Positions 1-9,430 of a stretch of 64,000 nucleotides of DNA are shown here, piece by piece. This DNA is from Gemmatimonadaceae bacterium (GTDB taxonomy: Bacteria; Gemmatimonadota; Gemmatimonadetes; Gemmatimonadales; Gemmatimonadaceae). The position numbers and the translations under genes were made by a program. Location of the stretch: assembly GCA_025934775.1 (NCBI GenBank), contig JAICWO010000015.1, positions 62,001 through 126,000 of the forward strand, written 5' to 3'. Below the pieces are notes generated by a model. It was given only the letters and a program-made list of their open reading frames with translations. It was not told where the DNA came from and made no database searches. Every line of letters starts with the position of its first letter. Position 1 is the stretch's first letter.

Positions 1-494
1 CCGATCGCGTGTCGCGCCTCTGTCTCATCGACAGCGTCGCGTTCGGGGAGTGGCCGACCCTCGAGGCGCGCGCCGTCCGCGCGCTGCTGCCGCTCATCCG
101 GCTCCTGCCGCCCGAGGTGCTGACGTCGGTGCTGCGCCGCGACGTGCTGCGCGGCTACTCCAACCAGGACCACGCCGCGCATTCGATCGACCAGTATCTG
201 CGCCAGTTCGCGAGCAACGAAGGCCGCGCCGCGCTGGTGGCCCACGTGCGCGCGCTCACGAGCGGCGAGACGACGGCGATTGCATCAGCATTACGGAATA
301 TCAGAATTCCAACAGCAATCGTCTGGGGACAGCAGGACCGCGTGACGCCGCTCGGGACGGCCAGGCGCCTGCAGGCGGCCATTCCCGGCGCGACGCTCGA
401 CGTGATTCCGGACGCGCGGCACTTCACGCCGGAGGAAGCGCCGCGGCAGGTAGCCGAGGCGGTGGGGCGGCTGCTGGGGAGAGGGGTGGCGTAG
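1..494 (+). CDS. alpha/beta hydrolase, C-terminal part (5' truncated by window edge)
   Basis: The frame is open from the first bases, so the gene begins before the window; the GTG at position 9 is probably internal. The visible 160 or so residues are the C-terminal part of an alpha/beta-hydrolase fold: a helical cap region, then the strand IRIPTAIVWGQQDRVTP carrying the acid-loop aspartate, and ARHFTPEEAP, where the catalytic histidine is expected. The nucleophile elbow lies upstream and cannot be seen, so the substrate class cannot be judged. The stop TAG overlaps the first GTAGGGTCG repeat of the palindromic cluster that follows. Confidence 0.8.
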   Translation, partial: DRVSRLCLIDSVAFGEWPTLEARAVRALLPLIRLLPPEVLTSVLRRDVLRGYSNQDHAAHSIDQYLRQFASNEGRAALVAHVRALTSGETTAIASALRNIRIPTAIVWGQQDRVTPLGTARRLQAAIPGATLDVIPDARHFTPEEAPRQVAEAVGRLLGRGVA

Positions 495-713
495 GGTCGG
501 CGGCTTCGCCGCCTGTAGGGTCGCTGCGCTGTAGGGTCGCGTCGGGCCCGTAGCGGGCCCTCGCTGTAGTGCGTCGCCTTCGGCGACTGGAGCCTCGTGA
601 CGCCGTGACACGGCCGAAGGCCGTACATCAGCGAGGCGGCGAAGCCGCCGATGCGACCCTACAGTCGCGCGCCGTGCGCGCACAACCGTACCGCGAGCGC
701 AGCGAGCACCCTA
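491..713. repeat. cluster of GTAGGGTCG palindromic repeats at a convergent gene junction
   Basis: This noncoding gap between two converging genes is almost wholly built of short perfect palindromes. The word GTAGGGTCG starts at 491, 515 and 531, and its complement (C)GACCCTAC closes at 662, with a degenerate ACCCTAC at 707-713. Between them lie small hairpins such as GGCGGCTTCGCCGCC and CGGCCGAAGGCCG. The organisation resembles REP/BIME clusters, whose hairpins often carry a GTAG-type foot (established for REP families linked to RAYT transposases); no RAYT gene is present here. Similar clusters occur at 10695-10892 and 14911-14968. Confidence 0.8.
531..662. mobile_element. 132-bp MITE-like element, copy 1
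   Basis: The element begins GTAGGGTCGC and ends GCGACCCTAC, a perfect 10-bp terminal inverted repeat. It is exactly as long as copy 2 (10695-10826), and I count 11 differences in 132 positions (about 92% identity). It encodes no protein. Internal palindromes would fold the single strand extensively. I see no convincing target-site duplication. Mobility is inferred from two dispersed copies with identical ends; structural conservation as a bidirectional terminator is an alternative. Confidence 0.7.
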
Positions 714-719
714 CAGCTT

Positions 720-2675
720 CTACAGCTTCTTCAATTCCTCCGCCGCCCCGATCACATGCCCGATGTCCCGCGACAGCGCCCGCGCCTCCTGGGTCGCGCT
801 CGTCACGTCCTCGATCGCCGAACCGATCCCGGACGAGCGCAGCTTGAGCAAATCCAGTTTCAAGGTCTGTAACATCAGCGACGCGCTCTCGAGTTGGTTC
901 GCCAGCATCCGCCGGCGCTCGAGGAGATCGTGCAGCGTCGAGCGCTGCCGCTGAAGCAGGGACAGCCGCCGCTCGCGCTCGGCCGTCGCCGGCTCTGTCC
1001 CGAGCGCCGCGATGCGCTGGTCCAGCGCGCCGAGCGACGCGCCCGAGACGTCGGCGTCGAGGCGGTGCAGCGTCGTCGCAACCGACCCGACGCGCTGCGC
1101 CAGGGCGTCGATCGTCGGGCCGACGTCCGGGATCATCTCGCGCTCCACTGGCCGGAGCGCGGCGACGATGTCGCGCATCAGCGCGCGCTCGGACGCGGCA
1201 CGGCGCACCGATTCGCCGTGCGGACCGGCGAGTACATCCGGCGGCGCGAGCTCGGCGGCGAGTTGATCGGGGGTGAGAACGGGTTTGGGCGCGGCAACGG
1301 ACGACTGCGGTGATGCCGCTGCATCGGCCGCGCGCAGCTTCGCGCGGATCCCCTTCTTGAACGCGTCGATCGGGCCGATCCCGTCGGGCCAGATCGAACC
1401 GAGCTTGCGCAGCGCGTTGATGAACAAGAGTCCGCTCGGAATGAAGAACCACGGCGGACCGGCCATCGCGGCGTTCACCCCGAACAGCACGGTGCTCCAG
1501 ACCGCCCAGCTGATCACGCTGCGCCGAAACGAAGTCACGCGCTGTTCGAGCGGACGGTCGTCGAAGTGTCGATACGGCGTCGGCCACACCACGCGATCGT
1601 GCATCACCAATCCCACACCGCCGACCTGCTCGAGCTGCTGACGCACCGCGAGCCTCCGCTGCGTACGATGCCAGTCGCGCAGCTCACGGCCGCTCAGGCC
1701 AATCGGCGGCGCTGGAAAGGGCGCGGGCACCGGCGCGGGCGAATGCGGAATGCTCGGCATCGGCGGCACGAACGGCTGCGGCTCCGAGCGAAACCGCTTG
1801 CCGCGCGACGGAGCCGCCGCGGCGTCGAGGGCATCTCGGAATTCCGCGGCATCGCTCCACCGATCCTCGGGCCGCTTCGCGAGCGCGCGGTCGATCGCCA
1901 CCGCGAGATACGCCGGAATCTCCGGGCGCACGTCGCGGATCGGGCGCGGCCGCTCCGACACGTGCTTCACCAGCATCGCCGGTGTGTTCGCGGCCTTGAA
2001 CGGCGGCTCGCCCGCCAGCATGTGATAGCCGACCACGGCGAGCGAATAGAGATCGGAACGCCCGTCGAGCTCGCGCTCGCCCAGCGCCTGTTCCGGCGAC
2101 ATGTACGCCGGCGTGCCGACAGCCACGCCGGTCAGCGTGAGCCGCGTTTCACCCGCCGCCGCGCGCGCGATGCCGAAATCCGTCACCATCGGCCGGCCGG
2201 TCGCCCGCTCGATCAGGATGTTGTCCGGCTTGATATCGCGGTGCACCACCCCGCGTGCATGAGCATATGCTAATGCGTCCGCCACGTCGCGCAGCACGCG
2301 CACCGTGGCCTCGATCGGCCACGGGCCCTCGCGCTCGAGCCGCCCCGCGAGACTCTCCCCTTCGATGAACGCCATGACGAAGTAGACGAGCCCACCGCCA
2401 CTCGCGCCGCCTTCGTCCTCTTCTTCGACGCTGTAGATCTGGACGATATTCGGGTGGTTGAGCTGCGCCGCCGTCTGCGCTTCGCGAATGAACCGGGTGC
2501 GCACGTCGCTGTTGAACGCGACGTCGGGCGGAAGGACCTTGATCGCGACGGGTCGATGCAGCCGGAGATCCGTGGCGCGATATACCACCGCCATCCCGCC
2601 GCGCCCGACTTCGCCCTCGAGCAGATACTTCGTGCCGACCGCGACGGTGACGCGGTCGCGCAGATAGTCGTTCAC
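720..2675 (-). CDS. membrane-anchored Ser/Thr protein kinase (second of tandem pair)
   Basis: Hanks-type kinase of about 651 residues. The glycine loop GRGGMA is near residue 24, with VAIKVLPP, HRDIKPDN and DFG downstream. A proline-rich linker (repeated PxP, roughly residues 340-365) leads to a two-helix membrane segment, then a long charged coiled-coil tail. The frame is open much further upstream, but the GTG at 2675 is preferred: it lies two bases after the stop of the upstream paralogue and gives a protein of matching size and N-terminus (MNDYLRDRVTV). The pair is probably one operon. Its cytosolic kinase domain and C-terminal coiled coil suggest a signalling sensor; the ligand is unknown. 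Confidence 0.88.
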   Translation of the reverse strand: MNDYLRDRVTVAVGTKYLLEGEVGRGGMAVVYRATDLRLHRPVAIKVLPPDVAFNSDVRTRFIREAQTAAQLNHPNIVQIYSVEEEDEGGASGGGLVYFVMAFIEGESLAGRLEREGPWPIEATVRVLRDVADALAYAHARGVVHRDIKPDNILIERATGRPMVTDFGIARAAAGETRLTLTGVAVGTPAYMSPEQALGERELDGRSDLYSLAVVGYHMLAGEPPFKAANTPAMLVKHVSERPRPIRDVRPEIPAYLAVAIDRALAKRPEDRWSDAAEFRDALDAAAAPSRGKRFRSEPQPFVPPMPSIPHSPAPVPAPFPAPPIGLSGRELRDWHRTQRRLAVRQQLEQVGGVGLVMHDRVVWPTPYRHFDDRPLEQRVTSFRRSVISWAVWSTVLFGVNAAMAGPPWFFIPSGLLFINALRKLGSIWPDGIGPIDAFKKGIRAKLRAADAAASPQSSVAAPKPVLTPDQLAAELAPPDVLAGPHGESVRRAASERALMRDIVAALRPVEREMIPDVGPTIDALAQRVGSVATTLHRLDADVSGASLGALDQRIAALGTEPATAERERRLSLLQRQRSTLHDLLERRRMLANQLESASLMLQTLKLDLLKLRSSGIGSAIEDVTSATQEARALSRDIGHVIGAAEELKKL

Positions 2676-2677
2676 AT

Positions 2678-4624
2678 CTACCGCGCGGCCGGACGCGACG
2701 CCGGACGCGTGCCCGTGTTGCGGTTCATCTCGTCCGCCACGTACAGCGCGCTGTCGACGCTGTCGGCGAGATTGAGCGCGTCCATCGCGAGCGACGTGAT
2801 GTGCTGCGGCGTTTGCGATCCTGCGTTCAGCCGGATCAGGTCGAGCTTGATGTTCTGCAGGGCGACGACGCACGTGTCGAGCTTGGCCGCGATGCCGTCG
2901 CGCTTCGTCGCGATGTCGCCAACCGCGCGCCGCTGCCGCTTGAGATGCGCGAGACGGCGCACGCGCTCTTCACTCCCCGCGCGATCGAGCGGATTCGCCG
3001 CGCTCTCGAGCGCCGTGATCTCCGCCTCGATCGCGGCGAGCCCGCCCGCGCCCGCGCTCGCATCGAGATCGGCCATCGCGATCGCCAGCGACTTCACCTT
3101 GTCCGCCAGCGCCTCCGCGGACCGGCCCACGTCCGGAATCCGCTGGCGCTCGGCCGAGGGCATGCGGTCCAGCAGCCGGATGATCTCGTCACGATCGGCT
3201 TCGGCGCGCCGCACGCGCTCCGCGTACGGCCCCGCGGCTCGAAGCACGTCGTCGCCCGCGCCGCCGCCGGGCCTCGGCGCGAACGGCTGGGCGCCGCCCG
3301 GCGATGAGATGCGGCGTGCGCGGCGCGCCTCGCGCATCGCGCGGCGCTCGCTGCGATTGAACAGCGCGCGAACGTACGACATGGAGTCATCCGCGACATC
3401 GATCAAGTCGCGGTCGCGCGGCTGGCGGAACACATCGCGCCAATCGTATCCGTCGGCCCAGAGCTTCGCGTATTTGAACGCGAGATAGATGCTCCAGAGC
3501 ACCGTGAGGCCGAAGAAATCGCTGTCGCCGACGATCGAGGCGATCACGATCACGCCATTGACGAAGAGATAGGGCGCGAGCTTTCGGCGGAACGCCACGA
3601 CCTGCGGCGCTTCCCAGCGGCGCCACTCTTCCGGTGTCGGCGCGCGCTGCGTGTAGGGCTCCGGCGACTGCGTTCCGGCCGGCACGGGATACCTGGCTCC
3701 GGTCGAAGTGCCGGACGACGTCCGCGAGGCGGTCGTCCCGCCGGCGATGTTCGGCACGCGTCCCGTGTCGAGCGCGACGACCACCGCGCTCGCCGATGGA
3801 AAACGGTTCGCCGGATCCTTCTCGAGCAGCATCATGATCGCGCGCGCGAGATCCTGCGGCACGTCGCCCCGCCGCTGTTCGATCGGCGTCGGCTGCTCCG
3901 AGATGTGCTTGACGAGAATCGCCGGCGTGCTGTTCGCGATGAATGGCGGCTCGCCCGTCAACATCTGATAACCGAGCACGCCGAGCGAGTAGAGATCGCT
4001 GCGGCCGTCGATCGTACGCTCGCCGGCTGCCTGCTCGGGGCTCATGTACGTCGGCGTGCCGATCGCGATCCCCGTCGCCGTGAGCCGCGAGTCGCCTTCG
4101 CTCACCGCGCGCGCGATGCCGAAGTCGGTGACCATCGGCCGCCCGCTCTGCGAGTCGATGAGGATGTTGTCCGGCTTGATGTCGCGGTGGATCACCCCGC
4201 GCTCGTGCGCGTACGCGAGCGCGTCCGCGACGTCGCGAAGGGTCCGGCGCGTCTCGTCGCACGACAGCGCGCCGTGATCGTGGAGGCGCTTGGCGAGATT
4301 GTCCCCCGTGATGTACGCCATCACGAAGTAGACGATCCCCTCGGCTTCGTCGACGGCGTAGATGTCGACGATGTTCGGATGGTTGAGCTGCGCCGCCGTC
4401 TCGGCTTCGCGGAGGAAGCGCGTCTTGATCTCGCTGCGGAACGCCAATTCCGGCGGCAAGACTTTGATGGCGACGGTGCGCTTGAGCCGACGATCTTTGG
4501 CGCGGTACACGACGCCCATGCCGCCGCGGCCGATCTCCTGGTCCAGCTCGTAGTGCGGGCTGAGCACGCGCTCGACGTGCGTGCGCAACTCGGAGTCCGA
4601 GGATGGTACGACTGGATCGGACAA
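2678..4624 (-). CDS. membrane-anchored Ser/Thr protein kinase (first of tandem pair)
   Basis: A 648-residue Hanks-type kinase: GRGGMG at 32-37, catalytic lysine in VAIK (about 54), HRDIKPDN at 146-153, DFG at 167-169 and SPE in the activation segment. A Ser/Thr/Pro linker (about 290-335) is followed by two hydrophobic helices (about 351-366 and 369-386) resembling the 2TM module seen in other bacterial kinases, then a 240-residue charged, probably coiled-coil C-terminus. All residues needed for activity are present. It is paralogous along its whole length to the next gene, so the pair arose by tandem duplication. An extended -10 promoter lies about 45 bases upstream of the ATG. Confidence 0.9.
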   Translation of the reverse strand: MSDPVVPSSDSELRTHVERVLSPHYELDQEIGRGGMGVVYRAKDRRLKRTVAIKVLPPELAFRSEIKTRFLREAETAAQLNHPNIVDIYAVDEAEGIVYFVMAYITGDNLAKRLHDHGALSCDETRRTLRDVADALAYAHERGVIHRDIKPDNILIDSQSGRPMVTDFGIARAVSEGDSRLTATGIAIGTPTYMSPEQAAGERTIDGRSDLYSLGVLGYQMLTGEPPFIANSTPAILVKHISEQPTPIEQRRGDVPQDLARAIMMLLEKDPANRFPSASAVVVALDTGRVPNIAGGTTASRTSSGTSTGARYPVPAGTQSPEPYTQRAPTPEEWRRWEAPQVVAFRRKLAPYLFVNGVIVIASIVGDSDFFGLTVLWSIYLAFKYAKLWADGYDWRDVFRQPRDRDLIDVADDSMSYVRALFNRSERRAMREARRARRISSPGGAQPFAPRPGGGAGDDVLRAAGPYAERVRRAEADRDEIIRLLDRMPSAERQRIPDVGRSAEALADKVKSLAIAMADLDASAGAGGLAAIEAEITALESAANPLDRAGSEERVRRLAHLKRQRRAVGDIATKRDGIAAKLDTCVVALQNIKLDLIRLNAGSQTPQHITSLAMDALNLADSVDSALYVADEMNRNTGTRPASRPAAR

Positions 4625-4936
4625 GCGGTTAGCTCGGGGTTATGGATCGGGGGCCAAGGCTCTCGGATTTTAGCATACGGAGAACATTCCGGAAAGGATA
4701 CACGCCGCGGCGGCAGTGCCACGCAGACAGGGGCGCGGCGCGCATGATGCGTTTTGCTGCCAGGGTGACGGATTCGGCTGAGTGCGGACCTTGCCTCAAC
4801 TGTTCGCGGCAATCGCCGGACGCTCGTAAGTTGAAGCGCCAACGCGCTTAGAGCCACGGGCCCACGGCTGGAATAAAGTGTGCGACGGGGCGGACCGCCG
4901 CTCGGTCGCACGATCTCTATTTACGGAAATCACTAC
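4625..4936. other. divergent intergenic region between kinase operon and lon
   Basis: This 312-bp gap separates the divergently read kinase pair and lon. It contains a minus-strand promoter candidate at 4667-4695 and no convincing protein gene. Toward lon I see no CIRCE (HrcA) inverted repeat; a TTGAAG at 4832-4837 has no good partner at proper spacing, so how lon is transcribed is unresolved. Confidence 0.5.
4667..4695 (-). promoter_or_regulatory. extended -10 promoter for the kinase pair
   Basis: On the minus strand the sequence TGCTAAAAT (4675 down to 4667) is an extended -10 with TAAAAT matching the sigma-70 consensus at five of six positions. Seventeen bases upstream is TTTCCG (4695-4690), a weak -35. 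The implied start point is about 35-40 bases before the kinase ATG. Confidence 0.5.
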
Positions 4937-7531
4937 ATGGCCACCCGCCAAACTCTGCCGGTCCTCCCACTCCGGGGGACGGTCATTTTCCCGGGATTGA
5001 CTGCACCGATCGCGGCCGGCCGCCCGGGAACGCTCCGCGCCATCGAAGCGGCCCTCAAGGCTGAGCGGCTCGTTTTCGCCGTGGCGCAGCGCGATAACAC
5101 CGACGAGCCCACGCCGGATATCCTGTACTCGATGGGCGTCATCGCGCGCATCGGGCAGATCCAGCGCGGCTTGGGTGGCGTGCAGCTTCTGCTCCAGGGC
5201 GAGCAGCGCGCGACCGCGCTGCAGTACAACACCACCGAAGGCTATCTGAGCGCCGTCGTCGTGCCGGTGGAAGAGATGAAGCCGGTCAACGAGAACGATC
5301 CGGCGTTCGTCGCGCTGAGCAAGGAGCTGCGCGAGCGGGCCGCTGAGCTCGGCGAGCGGCGCGGTCTGCCCGAAGAGGTCGTCCACCAGGTGCTCGATGC
5401 CGTGACCGATCCGGGCCGGTTCGCCGATCTCGTCGCCGGCTACATCGAGCTCCAGCCGCCCGAGAAGCAGGGACTGCTCGAAACATTGAGCGTGGAGGAG
5501 CGGCTCCGCCGTGTGCTCGTGCACGTGCAGAAGCAGATCGGCATGCTCGAGATGCAGGAGGAGATCAAGTCGCAAGTCCAGGAGGAACTGGGCGAGCGGC
5601 AGCGCGAGATGTACCTGCGCGAGCAGATGAAGGCGATTCAGAAGGAGCTCGGCGACGACGATCAGTCCAAGGAGATCAGCGAGCTCCGGGAGAAGTTGAG
5701 CAAACTCGAATTGCCCAAGGAAGCCGCACAGGAAGTGGAGCGCGAGCTCGGCCGGTTGGAGCGGTCGGGACGCGAATCCATGGAGGCGCAGGTCATCCGC
5801 ACCTATCTCGAGTGGGTCGCCGAGCTGCCCTGGAACAACCGCTCCGACGACAACCTCGATCTCTCGCACGCCCAGACCGTGCTCGACGAAGACCACTACG
5901 GCCTGCCCGACGTGAAGGATCGCGTGCTCGAGTTCCTCGCCGTGCGCCAACTGCGCGCGCAGCAGATGGAAGAGGAGCTCAAGCAGACCGGTGAGATGTC
6001 GATCAGCAAGCTGCGCGCGGCGAAGGAAGACGCGAACCCGCAGCTGGGCGGAAACAATCAAGCCGACCGCGCGATCACCGACGCGAAGGAAGCCAAGGCG
6101 CGCGCGATGGCCAAAGGTCCGATTCTACTCTTCGTCGGACCGCCCGGCGTCGGCAAGACGTCGATCGCCAAATCGATTGCCCGTTCGCTCGGCCGCCAGT
6201 ACGTGCGCGTCGCGCTCGGCGGCGCACGAGACGAGGCGGACATCCGCGGTCACCGTCGGACATACGTCGGCGCGATGCCCGGCCGCATCATTCAGGGGAT
6301 GAAACAGGCCGGTACCAAGAACCCGGTCTTCCTGCTCGACGAGGTCGACAAACTCGGCATCTCGTTCCAGGGGGATCCGGCGAGCGCGCTACTCGAGGTG
6401 CTCGATCCGGCGCAGAATGACAACTTCACGGATCATTACCTCGGCGTTCCCTTCGACCTGAGCGAAGTGCTCTTCATCGCGACCGCCAACTTCATCCAGA
6501 ACATCCCTGGCCCGCTGCTCGACCGCATGGAAGTCGTAGAGTTCGCGGGGTACACGGAGCTCGAAAAGGCGGGCATCGCCACCAAGTACCTCATTCCTCG
6601 CCAACTCGAGGAAGCCGGCTTGGGCGACAAGAACGTCTCGTTCACGGACGACGCGGTCACCGCGGTGATCAGCAAATACACGCGCGAGGCGGGCGTGCGC
6701 CAGCTCGAGCGGCAGATCGGCGCCGTGTCGCGCAAGGTGGCGCGCAAGGTCGCGGCCGGCGATCAGAAAATCATCGAAGACGGAAAGATCGACGCCGATG
6801 AGGTGCGCGAGCTGCTCGGCCGGCCGAAGGTGCATCCCGAGCGCGCCGCCGAGGAGAATGAAATGGGCGTCGCGACGGGCATGTATTACACGCCCGCCGG
6901 CGGCGACATCATGTTCGTCGAAGCGGCGATTCGCCGGTTGTACGGCTACGGCCAGCGTGCGACCGACGATGAGAAAACTCAGGTGAGCGGCTGGGGCAAC
7001 GTGTCGCTGATTCTCACCGGACAGCTCGGCGACGTCATGAAGGAATCGGCGCGGGCGGCGATGACGTTCGCGGCGACGCACGCGTCGACGCTCCAGATTC
7101 CGGAAGACCGGCTCGGCTCGATCGAAGTGCACATCCACGTGCCGCAGGGAGCGATTCCGAAGGACGGCCCTTCGGCCGGTGTCACGATGGCTACGGCGCT
7201 GGTGAGCGCGATGTCGGGCCGCCCGGTGCGCCGCGACGTGTCAATGACGGGAGAGATCACGCTCCGCGGCCGCGTGCTGCCGATCGGCGGCGTGAAGGAG
7301 AAGGTGCTCGGCGCGCATCGGGCAGGAATCACGAACATCATCCTGCCCAAGGACAACGAAGCGGACATCGAGGACATTCCGGAGGACGTGCGCAAGCAGC
7401 TCAAGTTCCACTGCGTGAGCACACTCGACGAGGTGTTCGCGATCGCGCTGGTGCCGACGAACGAGTCGCACCCGGTGCAGCCGACGCTGATGGAAGAGGT
7501 GGAGAGCAAGACGGAGAGTAAGGTGGCGTAG
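4937..7531 (+). CDS. lon: ATP-dependent endopeptidase Lon
   Basis: Lon, 864 residues, a cytosolic AAA+ protease that degrades misfolded and regulatory proteins. The N-terminal substrate domain begins ATRQTLPVLPLRGTVIFPG; a coiled-coil region follows (about residues 180-270). Walker A GPPGVGKTS starts near residue 401 and Walker B LLDEVDK near 465. The protease domain has the catalytic serine in GPSAG (Ser746) and the lysine in GGVKEKVLGA. A hydrophilic insert of roughly 50 residues precedes the Walker A strand and explains the extra length. The ATG at 4937 fits the family N-terminus; an in-frame start at 4880 would add 19 atypical residues. The tail after the protease domain is acidic and unconserved. 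Confidence 0.97.
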   Translation: MATRQTLPVLPLRGTVIFPGLTAPIAAGRPGTLRAIEAALKAERLVFAVAQRDNTDEPTPDILYSMGVIARIGQIQRGLGGVQLLLQGEQRATALQYNTTEGYLSAVVVPVEEMKPVNENDPAFVALSKELRERAAELGERRGLPEEVVHQVLDAVTDPGRFADLVAGYIELQPPEKQGLLETLSVEERLRRVLVHVQKQIGMLEMQEEIKSQVQEELGERQREMYLREQMKAIQKELGDDDQSKEISELREKLSKLELPKEAAQEVERELGRLERSGRESMEAQVIRTYLEWVAELPWNNRSDDNLDLSHAQTVLDEDHYGLPDVKDRVLEFLAVRQLRAQQMEEELKQTGEMSISKLRAAKEDANPQLGGNNQADRAITDAKEAKARAMAKGPILLFVGPPGVGKTSIAKSIARSLGRQYVRVALGGARDEADIRGHRRTYVGAMPGRIIQGMKQAGTKNPVFLLDEVDKLGISFQGDPASALLEVLDPAQNDNFTDHYLGVPFDLSEVLFIATANFIQNIPGPLLDRMEVVEFAGYTELEKAGIATKYLIPRQLEEAGLGDKNVSFTDDAVTAVISKYTREAGVRQLERQIGAVSRKVARKVAAGDQKIIEDGKIDADEVRELLGRPKVHPERAAEENEMGVATGMYYTPAGGDIMFVEAAIRRLYGYGQRATDDEKTQVSGWGNVSLILTGQLGDVMKESARAAMTFAATHASTLQIPEDRLGSIEVHIHVPQGAIPKDGPSAGVTMATALVSAMSGRPVRRDVSMTGEITLRGRVLPIGGVKEKVLGAHRAGITNIILPKDNEADIEDIPEDVRKQLKFHCVSTLDEVFAIALVPTNESHPVQPTLMEEVESKTESKVA

Positions 7532-7558
7532 AGGGGGCGTCGGGCGCGCGAGAGACAT

Positions 7559-7606
7559 CAACGGCCGCCGGGGTGCTCGCGCACTGCCGGCGGCCGTTGC
7601 ATTTTT
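7559..7606 (+). terminator. intrinsic terminator after lon
   Basis: CAACGGCCGCCGG (7559-7571) pairs perfectly with CCGGCGGCCGTTG (7587-7599); a T-run (CATTTTTG) follows. It lies 28 bases after the lon stop. Confidence 0.85.
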
Positions 7607-7659
7607 GCGCCGTCCCTCCGCCCGATTCCGGGCGATCATCCCTCCGGAGCAACTCTCGT

Positions 7660-9297
7660 ATGACAATGTCGAAGATTTCGGCTGGCGCGGCGCTGCTCGC
7701 GCTCGGCTTTCTGCCGGTGGTTGCAGCGGCGCAGGGCCGCGGCGGTCGCGGCGCGGCGTCGGGCGCGGCACCCGGCCAGGAACAGCAGTCCACGGATACC
7801 AACGCGATGGCGGGCCGTCGTGGCGCCGGCGAGGCCCAGTCGGCCGAAACGCGCGACATCATCGCGCGCTCCGAAGCGCATCCCGTCATCTCGCATCACA
7901 CGATCAACGTGCGCGGCCAGACGATCAACTACACCGCCACGGCGGGCATGCTGCCGATCCGCAACGTGCAGACCGGCGCGGTCGAAGCCGGGATGTACTA
8001 CGTCGCGTACACCAAGGACGGCGCGAACCCGGCCTCGCGGCCGCTCACGTTCGCGTTCAACGGCGGGCCCGGAAGCGCAACCGTTTGGTTGCATTTGGGC
8101 GCGTTCGGGCCGAAGAAGGTGCGCCTCAACCCGGATGGCACCGCGCCGCCGCCGCCCTACACGTTCGAAGACAACCCGAACACGCTGCTCGACCAGACCG
8201 ATCTCGTATTTATCGACGCGATCGGCACCGGGTACAGTCGCGCGGTGACGCCGCAGCTCGGACCCAAATTCTGGGGACTCGATCAGGATCTCAACGCGTT
8301 CCGCGAGTTCATTCGCCTGTACCTCACGCGCTTCGATCGCATGTCGTCGCCCAAGTTCCTCGCGGGCGAGAGCTACGGCACCACACGCGCGTCGGGACTC
8401 TCGGGCCTCCTCACTGACGACGGCATCGCGCTCAACGGCGTCGTGCTCCTCTCGTCCGTGCTGGACTTCGAGTATTCATCGCAGTCGCGCGGCAACGACA
8501 TCGGGTTCATCAACTTCATTCCGACCTACGCCGCGACGGCCTGGTACCACAAGAAGCTCCCGGCGGATCTGCAGCGGATGCCGGTCGAGCAGGTCGCGGC
8601 GATGGCCGAGAAGTGGGCGGCGAACGAGTACGCCGACGCGCTGATGAAGGGAAACAAGCTCACACCCGCCGAACGCCAGGCAACGATCGATCAGATGGCG
8701 CGCTTGACCGGCCTCTCGAAAGACGTCATCGACCTCAACGACCTTCGCGTATCGCTCGGCACGTTCGATCAGGAATTGCTCAAGGATCAGCGGCTCACCG
8801 TGGGGCGCCTCGACGGCCGGTTCACCGGCTTCGCGCCGATCGGCGGCGGGCGCGGCGGCGGCTTCGGCGTGGGCGATCCGAGCGACATCAGCATCCGGAA
8901 CACGTTCACGCCCGTGCTCACGGACTACACGCGCCGCGAGCTCGATTACAAGGACGAGGACCTCTACTACATCCTCGGCGGCGGCATCGGGCACTGGACG
9001 TATCCCGAGAATCAGTACGCGACGGTCGTCCCGAATCTCGAGCGGGCGTTCGCGAAGAACGCGTACATGAAGCTGTTCGTCGCCGAGGGCTACTACGACG
9101 CGGCGACCCCGTACTTCGCGGTCGATTACACGCTGTCGCACCTCTCGATCGACCCGCGGGTGGCGAAGGACAACATCACGGTCGCGCGGTTTACGGCCGG
9201 CCACATGATGTACATCGACGCGCCGTCGATGAAGACGCTGCGAAACGATCTGGAGAAGTTTTACGACCAGGCCGTCGGCCAGAAAGCGGTGCCCTGA
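7660..9297 (+). CDS. secreted peptidase S10 family serine carboxypeptidase
   Basis: A 545-residue exported protein with a clear signal peptide (hydrophobic core ALLALGFLPVVAAAQ) followed by a Gly/Arg-rich mature N-terminus. Serine carboxypeptidase hallmarks are NGGPGSATVWLH (oxyanion region), the nucleophile in GESYGTTRASG (Ser238), and late YYDAATP and TAGHMMY elements carrying the presumed Asp and His of the triad. The family removes C-terminal residues from peptides, and export implies peptide scavenging. The start at 7660 is supported by GGAG about 11 bases upstream and gives the signal peptide directly. It has its own terminator, so it is probably monocistronic. Confidence 0.92.
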   Translation: MTMSKISAGAALLALGFLPVVAAAQGRGGRGAASGAAPGQEQQSTDTNAMAGRRGAGEAQSAETRDIIARSEAHPVISHHTINVRGQTINYTATAGMLPIRNVQTGAVEAGMYYVAYTKDGANPASRPLTFAFNGGPGSATVWLHLGAFGPKKVRLNPDGTAPPPPYTFEDNPNTLLDQTDLVFIDAIGTGYSRAVTPQLGPKFWGLDQDLNAFREFIRLYLTRFDRMSSPKFLAGESYGTTRASGLSGLLTDDGIALNGVVLLSSVLDFEYSSQSRGNDIGFINFIPTYAATAWYHKKLPADLQRMPVEQVAAMAEKWAANEYADALMKGNKLTPAERQATIDQMARLTGLSKDVIDLNDLRVSLGTFDQELLKDQRLTVGRLDGRFTGFAPIGGGRGGGFGVGDPSDISIRNTFTPVLTDYTRRELDYKDEDLYYILGGGIGHWTYPENQYATVVPNLERAFAKNAYMKLFVAEGYYDAATPYFAVDYTLSHLSIDPRVAKDNITVARFTAGHMMYIDAPSMKTLRNDLEKFYDQAVGQKAVP

Positions 9298-9318
9298 TTC
9301 GATGCAGTGGTGTCGATG

Positions 9319-9350
9319 AAAAAGGCCGCGCGTTCGCGCGGCCTTTTTTT
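9319..9350 (+). terminator. intrinsic terminator after S10 peptidase
   Basis: AAAAAGGCCGCGCG and CGCGCGGCCTTTTTT form a long stem with a two-base TT apex region and a run of seven Ts. It begins 21 bases after the stop codon. The A-run on the other side makes it bidirectional in principle. Confidence 0.92.
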
Positions 9351-9430
9351 ACGCGAGGTGGTCGGACTCAGCCGGGAACGATCCGAAGAATAAGTCAATT
9401 GCTTTCTTGCCTTATTCCCTGGAGCCTGAC

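Noticed and set aside
4810-4936. Heat-shock control of lon by a CIRCE element or a sigma-32 type promoter
   Set aside because: No CIRCE inverted repeat was found and the TTGAAG hexamer has no properly spaced -10 partner.
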